Part shown: positions 1-11,397 of the stretch, one piece after another
Position numbering within the stretch: position 1 is the stretch's first letter
Layout: every line of letters begins with the position of its first letter
Translations under genes and position numbers: made by a program
Source of the DNA: Azolla caroliniana
Taxonomy: Eukaryota; Polypodiophyta
Direction: 5' to 3'
NCBI GenBank assembly: GCA_043228905.1
Contig: JBHGNT010000015.1
Span: 13,020,001 to 13,084,000 of the forward strand
Length of the DNA: 64,000 nucleotides
Notes under the pieces: model-generated
What the model saw: only the letters and a program-made list of their open reading frames with translations
What the model was told of the DNA's origin: nothing
The model's database searches: none

Positions 1-2460
1 CCGGAACCGAAGAAGATTTTGGAGAGAAGAGGAACGTCAACAATCACGACAAGTGAAGAGGAATTGTTGCTAATTACCAAAGAGAGTGAGCTGCACCTTG
101 TCAACGATGAATCAACTTGGGTGGTCGACTCCGGAGCGTCGTTCCATCTAACCCCAGACCGGAAGTGCTTCATGTCTTATAGAGCCAAAGATCACGGTTT
201 TATAAGGATGGGGAATGAAGGAGCATGCCAAATTGTTGGCATAGGAGATGTGTGGTTGACAACGTCAACCGGGTGCAAGTTGGTGTTGAAAGATGTCTAA
301 CACATTCCGAAGGTTCAACTAAACCTGATATCAGCCGGTCGGCTAGATGATGAAGGCTACACGGGTAGCATCTAGAATGACACAATGAAGTTTCGCAAAG
401 GAAGCCTGATCGTGACCCGAGCACGGAAGATCAACACGTTATATATGATGCATGCCCGGATATGCCGGGAGGAAGTGAACGTGGCATTCGACGTTGCCGG
501 TGAGCTGTGGCACAAGAGGTTGTGGTACATGAGCCAGAAAGGAATGAGAAGACTTGCCGAAGACAACCTCATTCCGGAGGTGAAAAATGTGCAGCTTGAG
601 AAGTGCATTGATTGCTTGGATGACAAGCTAAACCCTAAACCCTAAACCTCTTTCCGGTCGAGGGCACCGATGAGACGGAAGGCACCACTTGAACTCGTGC
701 ATACCAACGTATGCTCCGTGGACACGACCTCACATGCCGGATCGCAGTACTTCGTGACATTGACAGGTGACCACAACTAGAAGCTATGGGTATTCACACT
801 AAAGACAAAGGACCAGGTATTATCCGTCTTCAAGGAGTTCCATGCAAGAGTAGAAAGAGAAACTGGCCGGAAGTTGAAGGTGGTTCGAGCGGATAATGGA
901 GACGAATATCGGGGGCAGTTCGAGGAGTATTGCCGGTCGAAGGGAATCCGGCTCCAATTCACCGTGCCAAAGACACCAGAGCTGAATGGACTTGCCGAGG
1001 GAATGAGCCAGATCGTAATGGAGAGAGTACAGAGTATGCTTGCACATGCGAAGTTGTCTAAGATGTTCTGGGCTGAAGCGTTGATGATAACGACGTGCGT
1101 GATAAACAGATCACCCTCAGCACCCTTGGACGGAGACACACCACTGAGTAAAAATGTATCTTATCGGCATTTAAAAGTCTTTGGCTATCTCGCCTACATA
1201 CACATAGCAAAGGATAAACAGGGAAAACTGGACCTGAAAACTCGGCCATGTATATTCCTTGGATACAGTAATGATGAATTCGATTACCGACTATGGGGCC
1301 TAGCTGAAAAGTAATCCGGGGTCAGGACATAGTCTTTATGGAAGACAAGACCATCGTCGACTGGGAATTGGAGAAGAAGATAGTGTTCTTCGGGTCAACT
1401 GATAGAGATCAGTTGGAAGATGCAAGGATCTATCCGGTCGGAAGCTGGATGTAAGCCGAAGACCATGTTGAACCGGCCGGATTCGAACAAAGAGCCGAAT
1501 TGACCGAAGAAGGATCCGACACCGGAACCAGACAAGACCCCGAATCGGATTCAGATGAACAACTGATTGAAGAATCGGTGGACGAAAACCAAGGAAGACG
1601 ATATCCTCTTAGAGAGAAAAGCCCCCTGGAGATTTCCGAATAAAGAGCTAGTACTGTTAATTGATGAGGGGGAGCCAAAAAGCCTTGAGGAAGCAAAGAG
1701 GGACACCCATAGCCGCAAGTGGTTAAGTGCCATGCAGGATGAGATGGATTCCCTACATGAGAACCACACATATGAACTGTCGAAGCTGCCGAAAGGAAAG
1801 AGAGCGCTCTGGAAGAAGTGTGTGTATAAATTGAAACCGGGAGATGCCGGAAATCCACTAAGGTACAAAGCCCGCATTGTGGTGAAGGGTTTTCAGCAGA
1901 AGAAAGGAGTGGATTTCAATGAGATCTTTGCCTCAGTAGTGAAAATGACTTCCATCCGGACTGTGTTGAGCATAGTGGTAAGCATGGACCTCAAGGTAGA
2001 GCAACTAGACATCAAGGCGCCAATCCTCCATGGTGACCTTGAGGAGGAGATCTACATGCATCAGTTAGAGGGATTTGTCAAGAAAGGAAAGGAGAACCTG
2101 GTGTGTTGGTTGAAGAAGAGCTTATACGGATTGAAGCAAGCTGCCTGGCAATGGTACCAAAAGTTCGACTCCTTCATGACTGGCCAAGGATACCATAAAA
2201 TGTAGGCTGACCATTGCGTGTTCGTGAAGAAGTTCGACGGATACAACTTCTTAATACTCCTGTTGTATGTGGATGACATGCTAATCATCAGACCGGACCG
2301 AATCAAAATCGGGATGCTGAAGAAGGCCTTGAACCGGACTTTCATGAAAGATTTGGGTTCGGCAAGACAGATATTGGGGATGCACATAGTCGGGATCGGA
2401 AGAAGAAGCTATTGTGGCTGTCACAGAAAAAGTACATTGTCGCGATATTCCTCGAGTACG

Positions 2461-3465
2461 TGTAGGATCCGAGGCGGGACCACGGGGGTCTTGGACTAGG
2501 GAGTAGAGGAGAAGGAATAAGACACAAAATGGAAGCTTAGCTCAAGAGGAGAAGAGGAAGAATAACACATAAACATAGAATAGAATACATGGAGGCAAGA
2601 TACACCCACAATACAAGAAAATCAACATGCTATATTAAGAGTTCACAAAAGATTACAACCAAGGCCGCATAGGCCGCACCAAAAACGACTACAAGAAAAC
2701 CCTCACCGGATGAGCAAGTAAAGAAGTATAGTAAAACCCTAAAGGAGACCCAAGAAGAAACCCTAACCGAAACCCTAAAACCGAATAGGAAACCCTCCAC
2801 CCAAGTGGTATGCCTCTCCCCCCTCCAAATAGACAACCCTTTCACAAGTGACCCCTCACTCCCTTTTATACTAGTAAGGGGTGAAGAAACCCTAGAAGAA
2901 ACCCTAAAACTGAATAGGAAACCCTCCACCCAAGTGGTATGCCTCTCCCCCCTCCAAATAGGAAACCCCTTCACAAGTGACCCCTCACTCCCTTTTATAC
3001 TAGTAAGGGGTGAAGAAACCCTAGAAGAAACCCTAAAACTGAATAGGAAACCCTCCACCCAAGTGGTATGCCTCTCCCCCCTCCAAATAGGAAACCCCTT
3101 CACAAGTGACCCCTCACTCCCTTTTATACTAGTAAGGGGTGAGGCACATTACAAAGGTAGTCAAATCCCCTTCCATTAAATGGGGAATATTTGGCCTTGA
3201 TCTTAAATCGATGAGCCTTTAACTCTCTCTCTTCTATCACATTTACACTCAATGCCCACTACTTATTCTACTCTACAAAGTGCACATCACATTTACACTT
3301 AACAACTTTCGTGGAGCACCTTAACACTTTAGATTCTACCCTTCCCTTTTACACTTGTTCACTTATTCTTATTACACAAATTTATAAATGCATGTGCAAT
3401 GTTGCACATCCCCATTTTATTTGTCTCTCCCGGTTTTCTCACCGTAGCCGAAAATCTTCACGACA
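2461..3465 (-). mobile_element. Solo LTR, related to the gypsy LTR at 48451/53874
   Basis: Read on the minus strand it starts TGTCGTGAAGATTTTCGGC, the same first 19 bases as the LTRs of the gypsy element at 48451-54972. It ends with a segment resembling the end of those LTRs (AGACCCCCGTGG, then CGCCTCGGATCC). It is about 1005 bp and holds no coding sequence, so it is best read as a solo LTR that inserted into the copia reverse transcriptase. No clear target site duplication is visible (gtacg on the left, aagtg on the right), which suggests later change or an inexact boundary. Confidence 0.7.
2760..3157. repeat. 129-bp tandem repeat, about 3 copies, inside the solo LTR
   Basis: The phrase GTGGTATGCCTCTCC recurs at 2805, 2934 and 3063, an exact 129-bp period. 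Each unit contains a run of AAACCCTA-like words that look telomere-like but are not a telomere array. Because 129 is a multiple of three, long open frames appear in several frames; these are artefacts of the period. Confidence 0.9.
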
Positions 3466-4033
3466 AAGTGATGACGGTGCTCCATAGGTTCAACATGACG
3501 GATGCAAAGCTGGTCAGGTCGACACTTTCGACAAACTGCAAGTTGTTTAGAAAACGAAGTCCGAAGACAATGGTGGAGAAAGCAGAGATAACAAAGGTAC
3601 CATATGCCTCTGTTGTCGGAAGCCTAATGTATGTTATGGTATGTACCCGATCGAACATCGAAATCCATGGCATTGTTGACAACGGATGCGGAGTACATGG
3701 TAGTTGCAGAAGCCAGCAAGGAAGTGATCTGGATGAAGGACTTCATCAGAGAGCTAGGGATCCAAGAGGAGGAATTTTGGCTCTACTGTGATAGTTAGAT
3801 TGCCATCCACCTCGCGAAAAACACAACCTACCATTCCAGAACCAAGCACATCTAGAGAAGATATCATTCGCTCTAGGAGAGGTTAGAATATAAAGACTTT
3901 GCTCTGATGAAGATCCATACTGAGGAGAACGGGCCAGATATGTTGACCAAGGTGTTGTCAACCGACAAGCTGGACAAGTGTTAGAGACGGATCAGATTGA
4001 CAAGACATCCCATGTCGGAGTGAGGGGGGAGTT

Positions 4034-4286
4034 TGTTGGGAAACTGGTCCCTCCAAATGAGAACCGGATGAGCCGAATCAGATGAAGACAGAGGAAGAAA
4101 CAAGACTAGATGGATCCGGAAGGGTATCCGGCTGAATCCGGTGTGAACTAGAAAACAGGGACATCTTGGTAAATATGTTTCCAATGCGCCTATTGAGGCT
4201 ATACTTGTAAATAGCCCAAAAGTTATATGCATATAAATATAACTAGGGCAATAATAGTTTTGTGTGAGTTGTCATTCTTATTGTTG

Positions 4287-4370
<84 letters not shown>

Positions 4371-4530
4371 CTTTTCTATTGGAACCGCAGGTTGGTGAAG
4401 ATAGAGCTCGCGATCGTTGCCTCTAAGTGTCATATTGTAGTACCTCTTCTCTATAGTGAACCTATTCAGAGCCAGTGAACTCCCATGGTTTTGCCTCTCG
4501 AGGTTTTCCACGTTAATATCCTATGTCAAC
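4034..4530 (+). mobile_element. 3' LTR of the decayed copia element (right end approximate)
   Basis: It begins TGTTGGGAAACTGG directly after the purine-rich tract that ends the copia internal region. It contains a long GA microsatellite. The right end is unclear because the following bases (from about 4535) are an inverted scrap of the neighbouring tRNA repeat. Confidence 0.65.
4290..4369. repeat. (GA)n microsatellite, about 39 units
   Basis: Uninterrupted alternating A and G over about 80 bases inside the copia LTR. It is in the 5' untranslated or promoter part of the LTR, where such tracts are common. Confidence 0.97.
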
Positions 4531-4797
4531 TCATACATATTTAAAACAAAAGTATGTATGTTCCCGCATATTAATTTATTCTCAACAAGTATACCCAATC
4601 ATGAATGATCATTTTGGTTTCCTTTATTCAATTCGAAGTTATCACTTTGTATTCGAAAGAAACCAAATCATGAAAGATTATTTCATATGAGAAGTTATAT
4701 ATTTAATCTCAATTTTAGCCAATCTTGAAGGATATGTCTGCATTAATTGTGAAGTCGTTAGAGAGCTTGGGAAATACTAACGAAGACCAGTTGATTG

Positions 4798-4871
4798 TGG
4801 CCAATGGAGGTTTCGAACCTGCGACCTTCGCGTTATTAGCACGACGCTCTAACCAACTGAGCTAATTGGCC
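4798..4871 (-). tRNA. tRNA-Ile(AAU)-like, copy 1
   Basis: A 74-nt cloverleaf: acceptor GGCCAAT pairs perfectly with ATTGGCC, D-arm GCTC/GAGC, anticodon stem TCGTG/CGCGA, loop CTAATAA with anticodon AAT, discriminator A. The T-stem (GCAGG/CCTCC) has one C-C mismatch. No run of four or more T follows within 100 nt, so a Pol III terminator is missing and function is uncertain. Confidence 0.8.
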
Positions 4872-5695
4872 ATGTCTATTTTGTACATTGCCAAGCCTAC
4901 ACATTGAATGTTTCCTTTTCACATTTTGAAAGTATACTAAAACGTTATATACTCGTGCGACATGAATGAATAAATAAATCTTTTCCAAACTTGTTGTAGA
5001 GGTTTCCTATTCGTGTTGCCTATTCCTAATTATCATTTTATCCTTAATGTGTAGATGGAGTCTCTAATGATTGTTTTGTATTCGAAGTTATCATTTTATC
5101 CTACAGAAGCATACCCAATCAAGAATGATCGATTTGAACTAAAAGTTATGATTTTATCCTCAGGATATATACCCAATCGTGAATGTTCACGACTTAATAT
5201 GGGTAAGTAGCTTACCTTTTGTTTTTAATTTTTCTATTTGAAGTAAACCCAATCACGAAGGATGATTTTGATCTATAAGTGATCAATCTATTCTGAAGAA
5301 ATATGCCCAATTATGAATGATTATTTTCCTTTTCGAAGTTATTAATTTATTCTCAACAAGTATACCCAATCTTGAATGGTAATTTTTTGTTTCCTTTATT
5401 CAATTCGAAGTTATAACTTTGTATTCGAAGGAAACCAAATCATGAAAGATCATTTCATACAAGAAGTTATATATTTAATCTCAATTTTAGCCAATCTTGA
5501 AGGATATTTCTGCATTATAAGTTACAATTTTATCCTAAACGTGTATCACCAATCGACAATAATCTCGCCTTAATATGCGGCAACATACATACTTTTGTTT
5601 TAAATTTTTCTAGTTGTTGTCAACAAACTTTATGGATATTCGAATGGTGAAGTCGTTAGAGAGCTTGGGAAATACTAACGAAGACCAGTTGATTG

Positions 5696-5769
5696 TGGCC
5701 AATGGAGGTTTCGAACCTTCGACCTTCGCGTTATTAGCACGATGCTCTAACCAACTGAGCTAATTGACC
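5696..5769 (-). tRNA. tRNA-Ile(AAU)-like, copy 2
   Basis: Same 74-nt fold as copy 1, 898 bp away. Acceptor reads GGTCAAT, giving one G-T wobble with ATTGGCC. The T-arm has further change (ACCTTCGAC on the plus strand). Anticodon AAT is kept. Probably decaying. Confidence 0.72.
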
Positions 5770-5813
5770 ATGTCTATTTTATGTATTGCCAAGCCTACAT
5801 ATTGAATGTTTCC

Positions 5814-6278
5814 TTTAAAGAATCAATGATGATTCTTATGTAGCGGAATAGATGTGTGTTATGTGCGTATATGTGTGAGAGAAGAAGAGTGGAGAGAAAA
5901 GAGAACTCAAGATAGATAAATGATAGGAAAATAGAATGCTCAAGAAGAAGGTGTATATTTCACAAGTAGAATGAGATTTACCAAATGTAGCATAACAAGG
6001 AGTCACAACCGACTTAGTATGAAGTATGATGAGGGTGCTTTATATAGAGTCACTCTCTCTCTTCATTAACTTTACAACAACCACTCTCTCTCTTGGGGAA
6101 TGTGAAGACTCATAGTCATGGGGAATATGTAACTCATTAGTTATGTGTCATAGAATATGATTCTATGACACATAGTTAATGTATAGAGAGTAGTGGTGTG
6201 ACTCTTGACTTTTGAGTAATCATGGATTCTCAAAAGGTGTGTTCACACCTTGTGCTATGTTGAGCTTGATTCTCAACA
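5814..6278 (-). repeat. 3' LTR of the copia element
   Basis: 465-bp LTR, matching 10746-11207. The plus-strand start reads TTTAAAGAATC where the partner has TGTAAAGAATC, so the terminal TG has mutated. It ends ...GATTCTCAACA. Confidence 0.9.
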
Positions 6279-6365
6279 CGCCCCCTCAAGCTCAAATCGG
6301 GTTGGTTCCTTTCGATTTATGTCCACTTCGGTTGGTATCCGGTTCGGATGATCTCTGGTGTCCGC

Positions 6366-9300
6366 TCAAGCTTGGAAAGTCAGGAGCGTCAATCCAAGAT
6401 CTGACATGAAGTGCCGAAGCTTGTCGGCTCTTAGGGCCTTCGTGAAGATGTCAGCCATTTGAAGATTTGTATTGATGTGTTGAAGGTCGACATCTCCGGC
6501 TTGAACACGCTCCCGAATGAAGTGATAGTGCAGTTCGATATGCTTCATGCGTGCATGGAACACCGGTTTCCGAGCTAGATAAATACTGCTCATGTTGTCG
6601 CAGTAAAGGGGAGTCGGATCCTTGATGGGAACGCCCAAATCCTCCAAAATCCTCTTGAGCCATACGGCTTCACACGCAGCTACGGTTCCACCCCTGTATC
6701 CCGCCTCCATACTCGAAAGAGCGACGGTAGGCTGCTTCTTGCTACTCCATGAAATCGTTCCGCTGCCGAGGGAGAAGACAAATCCGGAGGTCGATCGTCG
6801 ATCGGCTTTGTAGCCAGCCCAATCCGCATCTGTGTATCCTTTGAGTCGTATTGGTGTGGCCGATGCATAGAGAACGCCGTAATCCATTGTGCTGCTCACG
6901 TATCGTAATACTCGCTTAGCGTAATCGAAGTGAGTGTTGCGTGGTTTTTGCATGAATTGGTTGAGGAGTCCGACTGGATAGCTAAGGTCGGGTCAAGTGA
7001 TCGTGAGGTAGATGAGGCTCCCGATCAGTTGACGATATTGAGTCGGATCGCACTCGTTCGTGCCGGAGTCGGCATCTAGTTTGAGGTTTCTATCGAGAGG
7101 CGTAGCAATCGATTTGCACTCAGTCATCCCGAACTTGTATAACAAGTTGAGAATGTAGCGCCGTTGAGAGATCATAATGCCGACCGAAATCCGAATTACT
7201 TCGATGCCAAGGAAGTAATGGAGCTCCTTCATGTCCGTCATCTCGAATTTTCCAGAGAGGAGGGACTTGACCTTGTTGATGTTGACTAGACTTTCACCTC
7301 CAATGATCAGATCATCTACGTATAGGATGATGACAATTAAGCTTCTAGAGTCGTGTCATACGTAGAGGGAGTTGTCGGATTTTGACATTCGAAAGCCGAT
7401 TTGATGAAGATAGTGCGTAATCTTCAAATGCTAAGCATGCGGTGCTTGCTTAAGGCTGTAGAGTGGCTTCTTGAGTTGGCATACGGCTTTTGGATGAATG
7501 CACGATTCAAAGCCCAATGGTTGTACCATGTACACCTCCTCGTCTAATTCGCCTTGGAGAAAGGCGTTCTTGATGTCCATTTGGTGGAGGTGCCCCCCTT
7601 TTGCCGCTGCAAGTGCGATCACGGTCCGCACCGTCGTCATCTTTGCCACCGGGGCAAAGGTCTCTTCATAATCGACGCCATGCGTCTGAGCGTATCCTTT
7701 TGCTATGAGTCTAGCTTTGTAGCGGTTTACGGAACCATCAGCGTTATACTTCACCTTGTAGATCCATCTGCAAACCGATTGCCTTCTTGCACAGTGAGTG
7801 GGGAACGAGATCCCATGTCTCGTTCTTGTGTAATGCACGCATCTCCTCGTTCATTGCTTCGATCCATCGCGGGTCCTTCACGGCTTTGGAAAAGTTTTCC
7901 GGCTCCCGTACTGTTGCTACCTTCATCACAAAGGCGTAATGGTACGCCATATAATCGTTGTAGCCAAATCGGCTTACGGGGTTCTTTTCACGGGTGGATC
8001 GGCGAAGCTTCTCGTTTGCGGATACTATGACGTTCTCTGCTCCATTTGTCCGGATCTCAAGGGCTTCGAACTCACTATCGAGGGAGTGAGTTGATTCGTT
8101 GCCGTCGAAGTGATCGTCTTCATACTCCGGCATTTTCGCCTTCCCTTTGTCCATGTTCGGACTCGGCTGAGATGTGCTTAGATTGCTCGAGGGCTCTTGT
8201 GGGCCACTAAGGCTTGTCGTAATTGGGCTTTCTTCAAACATGCGCATGAGTCGATCATCGACTTCTATCTCTATTTCGACAGAATCCGGGTCGAGCGGAA
8301 TCGAAGTCGAAGTTGACTCTGGTGCGTACCAAGATGCGGACTCGTCGAAAACGACGTCTTGACTTACGCGAGATTTTCGAGTTGAGGGGTTGTAGCACTT
8401 GTACCCCTTTTGCTCCAGTGAATATCCTACGAGGATACATTTCTCCGACTTCGGGTCGAGCTTTTGACGCTTCTCGTCGGGGATGTGCACGTATGCAATG
8501 GAGCCAAATACCAGAATATGCGATAGGTTTGGCTTCTTTCCGAAGAACTTCTCGTGCGAAGTAAGTTTGTGCACACCCGATGTCGTACACTGATTCATGT
8601 GATAGACGGCCGTGTTAGCTGCTTCCGCCCAATACGATTTTGGCATGTGCTTTTCGTTAAGCATAGCCCGTGCCACTTCGAGGATGTGCCGATTTTTACG
8701 TTCAGCTAGTCCGTTTTGTTGCGGCGTATGTCGACACGGAAACTCTCGCTGTATTCCTTCTTTCCGTAGAAACACCGAAAATTCGTCGGAGAAGTACTCC
8801 TTGCCTCCATCCGACCGAAGACATCGTACATGTTGGCCCGTGGTTTTCTCGACTTCATTCTTGAATTTTTGGAAGTGTTCGAACACTTCGCTCTTTTGCC
8901 ACATCGGGTAGATCTAGGTGTGTCTAGAGAAGTCGTCGATGAAGGTCACGTAGTATTGGCTTCCGCCGAATGTCGCCGTTTGAGCTGGACCCCATACGCC
9001 TTTGCTCACATTCCGCTCCTTCGGAAATGGGTGCTGATGTTGCTTGCTGAATTGGCAAGCGGCACACACACCTTCAATCTCTTTCTCCGTGAGTGTCGGG
9101 AGCCCGATGATGACTCCTTTCGATTGCATTGCCTTGAGCTTTTGGAGATTTATATGGCCAATATGCTTGTGCCATAACTCTATGTCGGAATCAGCTTTCA
9201 CGCCCTTCACGAACATGGCCAATTTCATCTCGTGTGAGTCGAGAATGAACATTCGGCCCTCTCTTCGTCTGCGAGCGATGAGTCAGCCCTCTTTTTCGAT

Positions 9301-10578
9301 GAAGCAACCGCCTTGATTAAATCGTACTTGCATTCCTTGCTCTACAATTTGGCCGACAGAGACCAAATTCTTCGTGATAGTTGGTACATGCAAGACATTT
9401 TTAATATAAGTTTGCTTACCTTCTTCTCCGAATGGAACATTGCCGATGTGCCGAATCGGGTGCGTAGTGTCGTTTCTGGTTTCGACATAGCCAGGTCAGT
9501 CCGGCTCTCAAAGTTCTCGGAACCATTCTTGATGCGACATCATATGGTTCGAGGCATCGGAATCGACGAACCATACGTCTTACGAACCGGAGGCACTAGT
9601 GGAAGTAGAGGCCGACAAAGAATTTGCTCTATGCCTCATCAAGAACATTCTGCCGCGATCATCATAATCGGAGTTGATGGCGTAGTTGGTGAGTTGTTGG
9701 CTAGTGGAAGCCGACTCGCGTATCTTCTTACGACATTCTTTTTCGTGGTGACCGATTTTTCCGCAATATTCGCATTCGACCAAGCTTTGTCAGTTCGGAC
9801 CGGAATGGAAGCTCCCCCTTCTTCTGAAGGTTCCTCGATGGCTTCCGTCTTGATGCCGAAATTGCGAGTTGTTTTCGTAAATCGGGCCTTGTCCGCCTCG
9901 TTCGCCACGTCCTTGGCCAAATCGGCCTCTTCTTGCATAGTCACGTCCTGTTCCTCCGTCCAAATGCGTGTAGAGCATTTGGCCTTCCAAGGCATTGTTC
10001 CTTGTTCGAACATGATTCTCTTCAACCAACAACATGGATTGAAGATCGAAGAAGGAGGGCGGATTCTCCCGTGCTAGTACGACGGTCCGCATCGCGCCGA
10101 ATCATGGTGCAAAGCCGCCGAGGCATATTTGCACCATCTCATCATCGTCCACATTGACACTTATCGAGCCGAGTGAGTCGCAAAGCTCCTTGATCTTCAA
10201 GGTGTAGTTTGTAATGGACATATCCCGTTGTTGAATGTTATTCAACTCTTGGCGGAGTTGAAGCTTTCTCGCAGTCATGTTGGCGGCGAAAATCTTTCGT
10301 AGATTCTCCCACGCTTGCTTTGGTGTCTCGGCTTCTCGAATGTCGTCGAGCATGTGGTCATGAACACATGTCGCCAAGCAATACATCACTTGGCTTGCCA
10401 CTTGCTCCCACATTGCATAGTCGGCGTCTTCCGGCTTGGGTCGGTTTTCTTGTGCTCCCTTGATGTAACCCCAATAGCCTTGGCTGACAAGGTATTGGTG
10501 CATCTTGTACTCCCAACATGCGAAGTTGTTTCGATCCAACTTCTCGCTAGGGAGAGCGCTCCCCATTTGAGCATTCAT
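6366..10578 (-). pseudogene. Copia Gag-Pol, frameshifted
   Basis: Read from right to left. Gag (UBN2-type) at 10578-10102 begins MNAQMGSALPSEKLDRNNFA. A CCHC zinc knuckle CEYCGKIGHHEKEC lies near 9740-9780. The GAG-pre-integrase segment (ELWHKHIGHINLQKLKAMQ) starts near 9170. The integrase core spans about 8990-8500 with FIDDFSRHT, RSDGGKEY and HTPQQNGLAERKN. The reverse transcriptase starts near 7860 and holds MDIKNAFLQGELDEEVYM; its YVDD region lies near 7310. RNase H at 6953-6366 contains DADWAGYKADRRSTSG and ends just before the purine tract. At least six stops or frameshifts separate these blocks (for example near 10100, 9580, 8914, 7790, 7430 and 6990). The domain order is complete, so this was once autonomous. 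Confidence 0.9.
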
Positions 10579-10733
10579 TGTCGATTAAGCTTCCTTTCTT
10601 CTTTTCCTTCTCTCTCGAACACGAGCTATGTAGTGGCACTACGATAGCGATGAGCCGGTTCTTCTTGAACGTCGACGTAGATCACAACACACGATCACGA
10701 TGAGGCGAGTGGGCTAGATCGAGCTACCAAATC

Positions 10734-10745
10734 GCTCTGATACCA
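10734..10745 (-). other. Primer binding site (initiator tRNA-Met)
   Basis: The minus strand reads TGGTATCAGAGC directly inside the 5' LTR, the usual plant copia primer site for tRNA-iMet. Confidence 0.93.
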
Positions 10746-11207
10746 TGTAAAGAATCAATGGTGATTCTTGTGTAGTAGAATAAATGTGTGTTATGTGCGT
10801 ATATGTGTGAGAGAAGAAGAGTGGAGAGAAAAGAGAACTCAAGATAGATAAATGATAGGAAAATAGAATGCTCAAGAAGGTGTATATTTCACAAGTAGAA
10901 TGAGATTTACAAAATGTAGCATAACAAGGAGTCACAACCGACTTAGTATGAAGTATAAGGAGGGTGCTTTATATAGAGTCACCCTCTCTCTTCATTAACT
11001 TTACAACAACCACTCTCTCTCTTGGGGAAGGTGAAGACTCATAGTCATGGGGAATATGTAACTCATTAGTTATGTGTCATAGAATATGATTCTATGACAC
11101 ATAGTTAATGCGTAGAGAGTAGTGGTGTGACTCTTGACTTTTGAGTAATCATGGATTCTCAAAAGGTGTGTTCACACCTTGTGCTATGTTGAGCTTGATT
11201 CTCAACA
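10746..11207 (-). repeat. 5' LTR of the copia element
   Basis: 462-bp LTR starting TGTAAAGAATC on the plus strand and ending CTCAACA. It abuts the primer binding site on its left. It keeps the terminal TG/CA that the other LTR has lost. Confidence 0.92.
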
Positions 11208-11357
11208 CTTATAATCCAGACATATCTTTCAAGATTGGCTAAAATTGAGATTAAATATAGCACAATGTGTGAACACATAGCAACGTGTATAACCAATCGA
11301 CAATAATCTTGCCTGAATATGCGGCAACATACATACTTTTGTTTTAAATTTTTCTAG
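11208..11357. repeat. Rearranged tRNA-repeat flank with an inverted micro-segment
   Basis: Bases 11208-11256 are the reverse complement of a piece of the 898-bp repeat. They are followed by about 20 bases matching the reverse complement of the end of the adjacent copia LTR (AGCACAATGTGTGAACAC). From about 11282 the repeat resumes in its normal orientation up to the transposon end. Confidence 0.75.
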
Positions 11358-11361
11358 TCGT

Positions 11362-11397
11362 AACACGTTCGCATTCACAAGTGGAAGGATTGCGCAT
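11362..11397. repeat. Left terminal inverted repeat of transposon A
   Basis: 36 bases starting AACACGTTCGC. They match the reverse complement of 63654-63689 (right end of copy B) with three differences. The TIR is followed by TTCCACTTGT, which pairs with ACAAGTGGAA inside it, so the terminus can fold into a hairpin. Confidence 0.92.

Larger units (their letters stand above)
1..4033 (+). pseudogene. Decayed Ty1/copia polyprotein (5' end outside window)
   Basis: Remnant of a copia Gag-Pol reading frame, entering the window just before the protease. The aspartic protease signature WVVDSGASFHLT lies near 115-150. The GAG-pre-integrase segment (ELWHKRLWYMSQ) is near 508-545. Integrase core remains run from about 865 to 1310, with RADNGDEYRGQF and an altered PQQNG box reading TPELNGLAEG. 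The reverse transcriptase spans about 1670-2450 with the YVDD site near 2265. RNase H remains lie at about 3600-3960. Stops and frameshifts occur throughout (for example after 300, 645, 1314 and 2205), so no functional protein is possible. A solo LTR at 2461-3465 splits the reverse transcriptase between SQKKYI and VLHRFNM. A purine-rich tract (GTGAGGGGGGAG) just before 4034 fits a polypurine tract. Family call is secure; the exact copia clade was not determined. Confidence 0.9.
4572..5813. repeat. tRNA-Ile repeat units (left block of the 898-bp array)
   Basis: Two tRNA-like sequences here start exactly 898 bp apart (4798 and 5696), the same spacing as in the block at 22763-28881. The flanking text is recognisably the same, with repeated CCAATC-TGAA-GAT words. 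The block is cut on the right by a copia element at 5814, after the phrase TTGAATGTTTCC. At about 4535-4571, just left of the block, lies a short piece of the same repeat in inverted orientation. Confidence 0.9.
5814..11207 (-). mobile_element. Ty1/copia element with both LTRs, coding region broken
   Basis: LTRs at 5814-6278 and 10746-11207 bracket a minus-strand Gag-Pol. A primer binding site complementary to initiator tRNA-Met abuts the right LTR, and the purine tract TTGAGGGGGCG abuts the left LTR. The LTRs differ at roughly 13 positions over 462 bp (about 97% similar). No target duplication is seen: the left flank is tttcc and the right flank is an inverted scrap of the local repeat, so the right junction has been rearranged. 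Confidence 0.92.

Noticed and set aside
640-655. Telomere-like CCCTAAACCCTAAA near 632-647 and AAACCCTA words at 2745-3050
   Set aside because: Only two units in the first case and part of a 129-bp LTR repeat in the second; not a telomere or interstitial telomere array.
2630-3103. Minus-strand 157-aa open frame with a 43-aa repeat
   Set aside because: An artefact of the 129-bp tandem repeat inside a solo LTR; the opposite strand is open too.
2456-3470. A target site duplication for the solo LTR
   Set aside because: gtacg and aagtg do not match; no 4-6 bp repeat flanks the proposed ends.
4227-4478. Open frame with a long (RE)n tract
   Set aside because: Translation of the GA microsatellite in an LTR.
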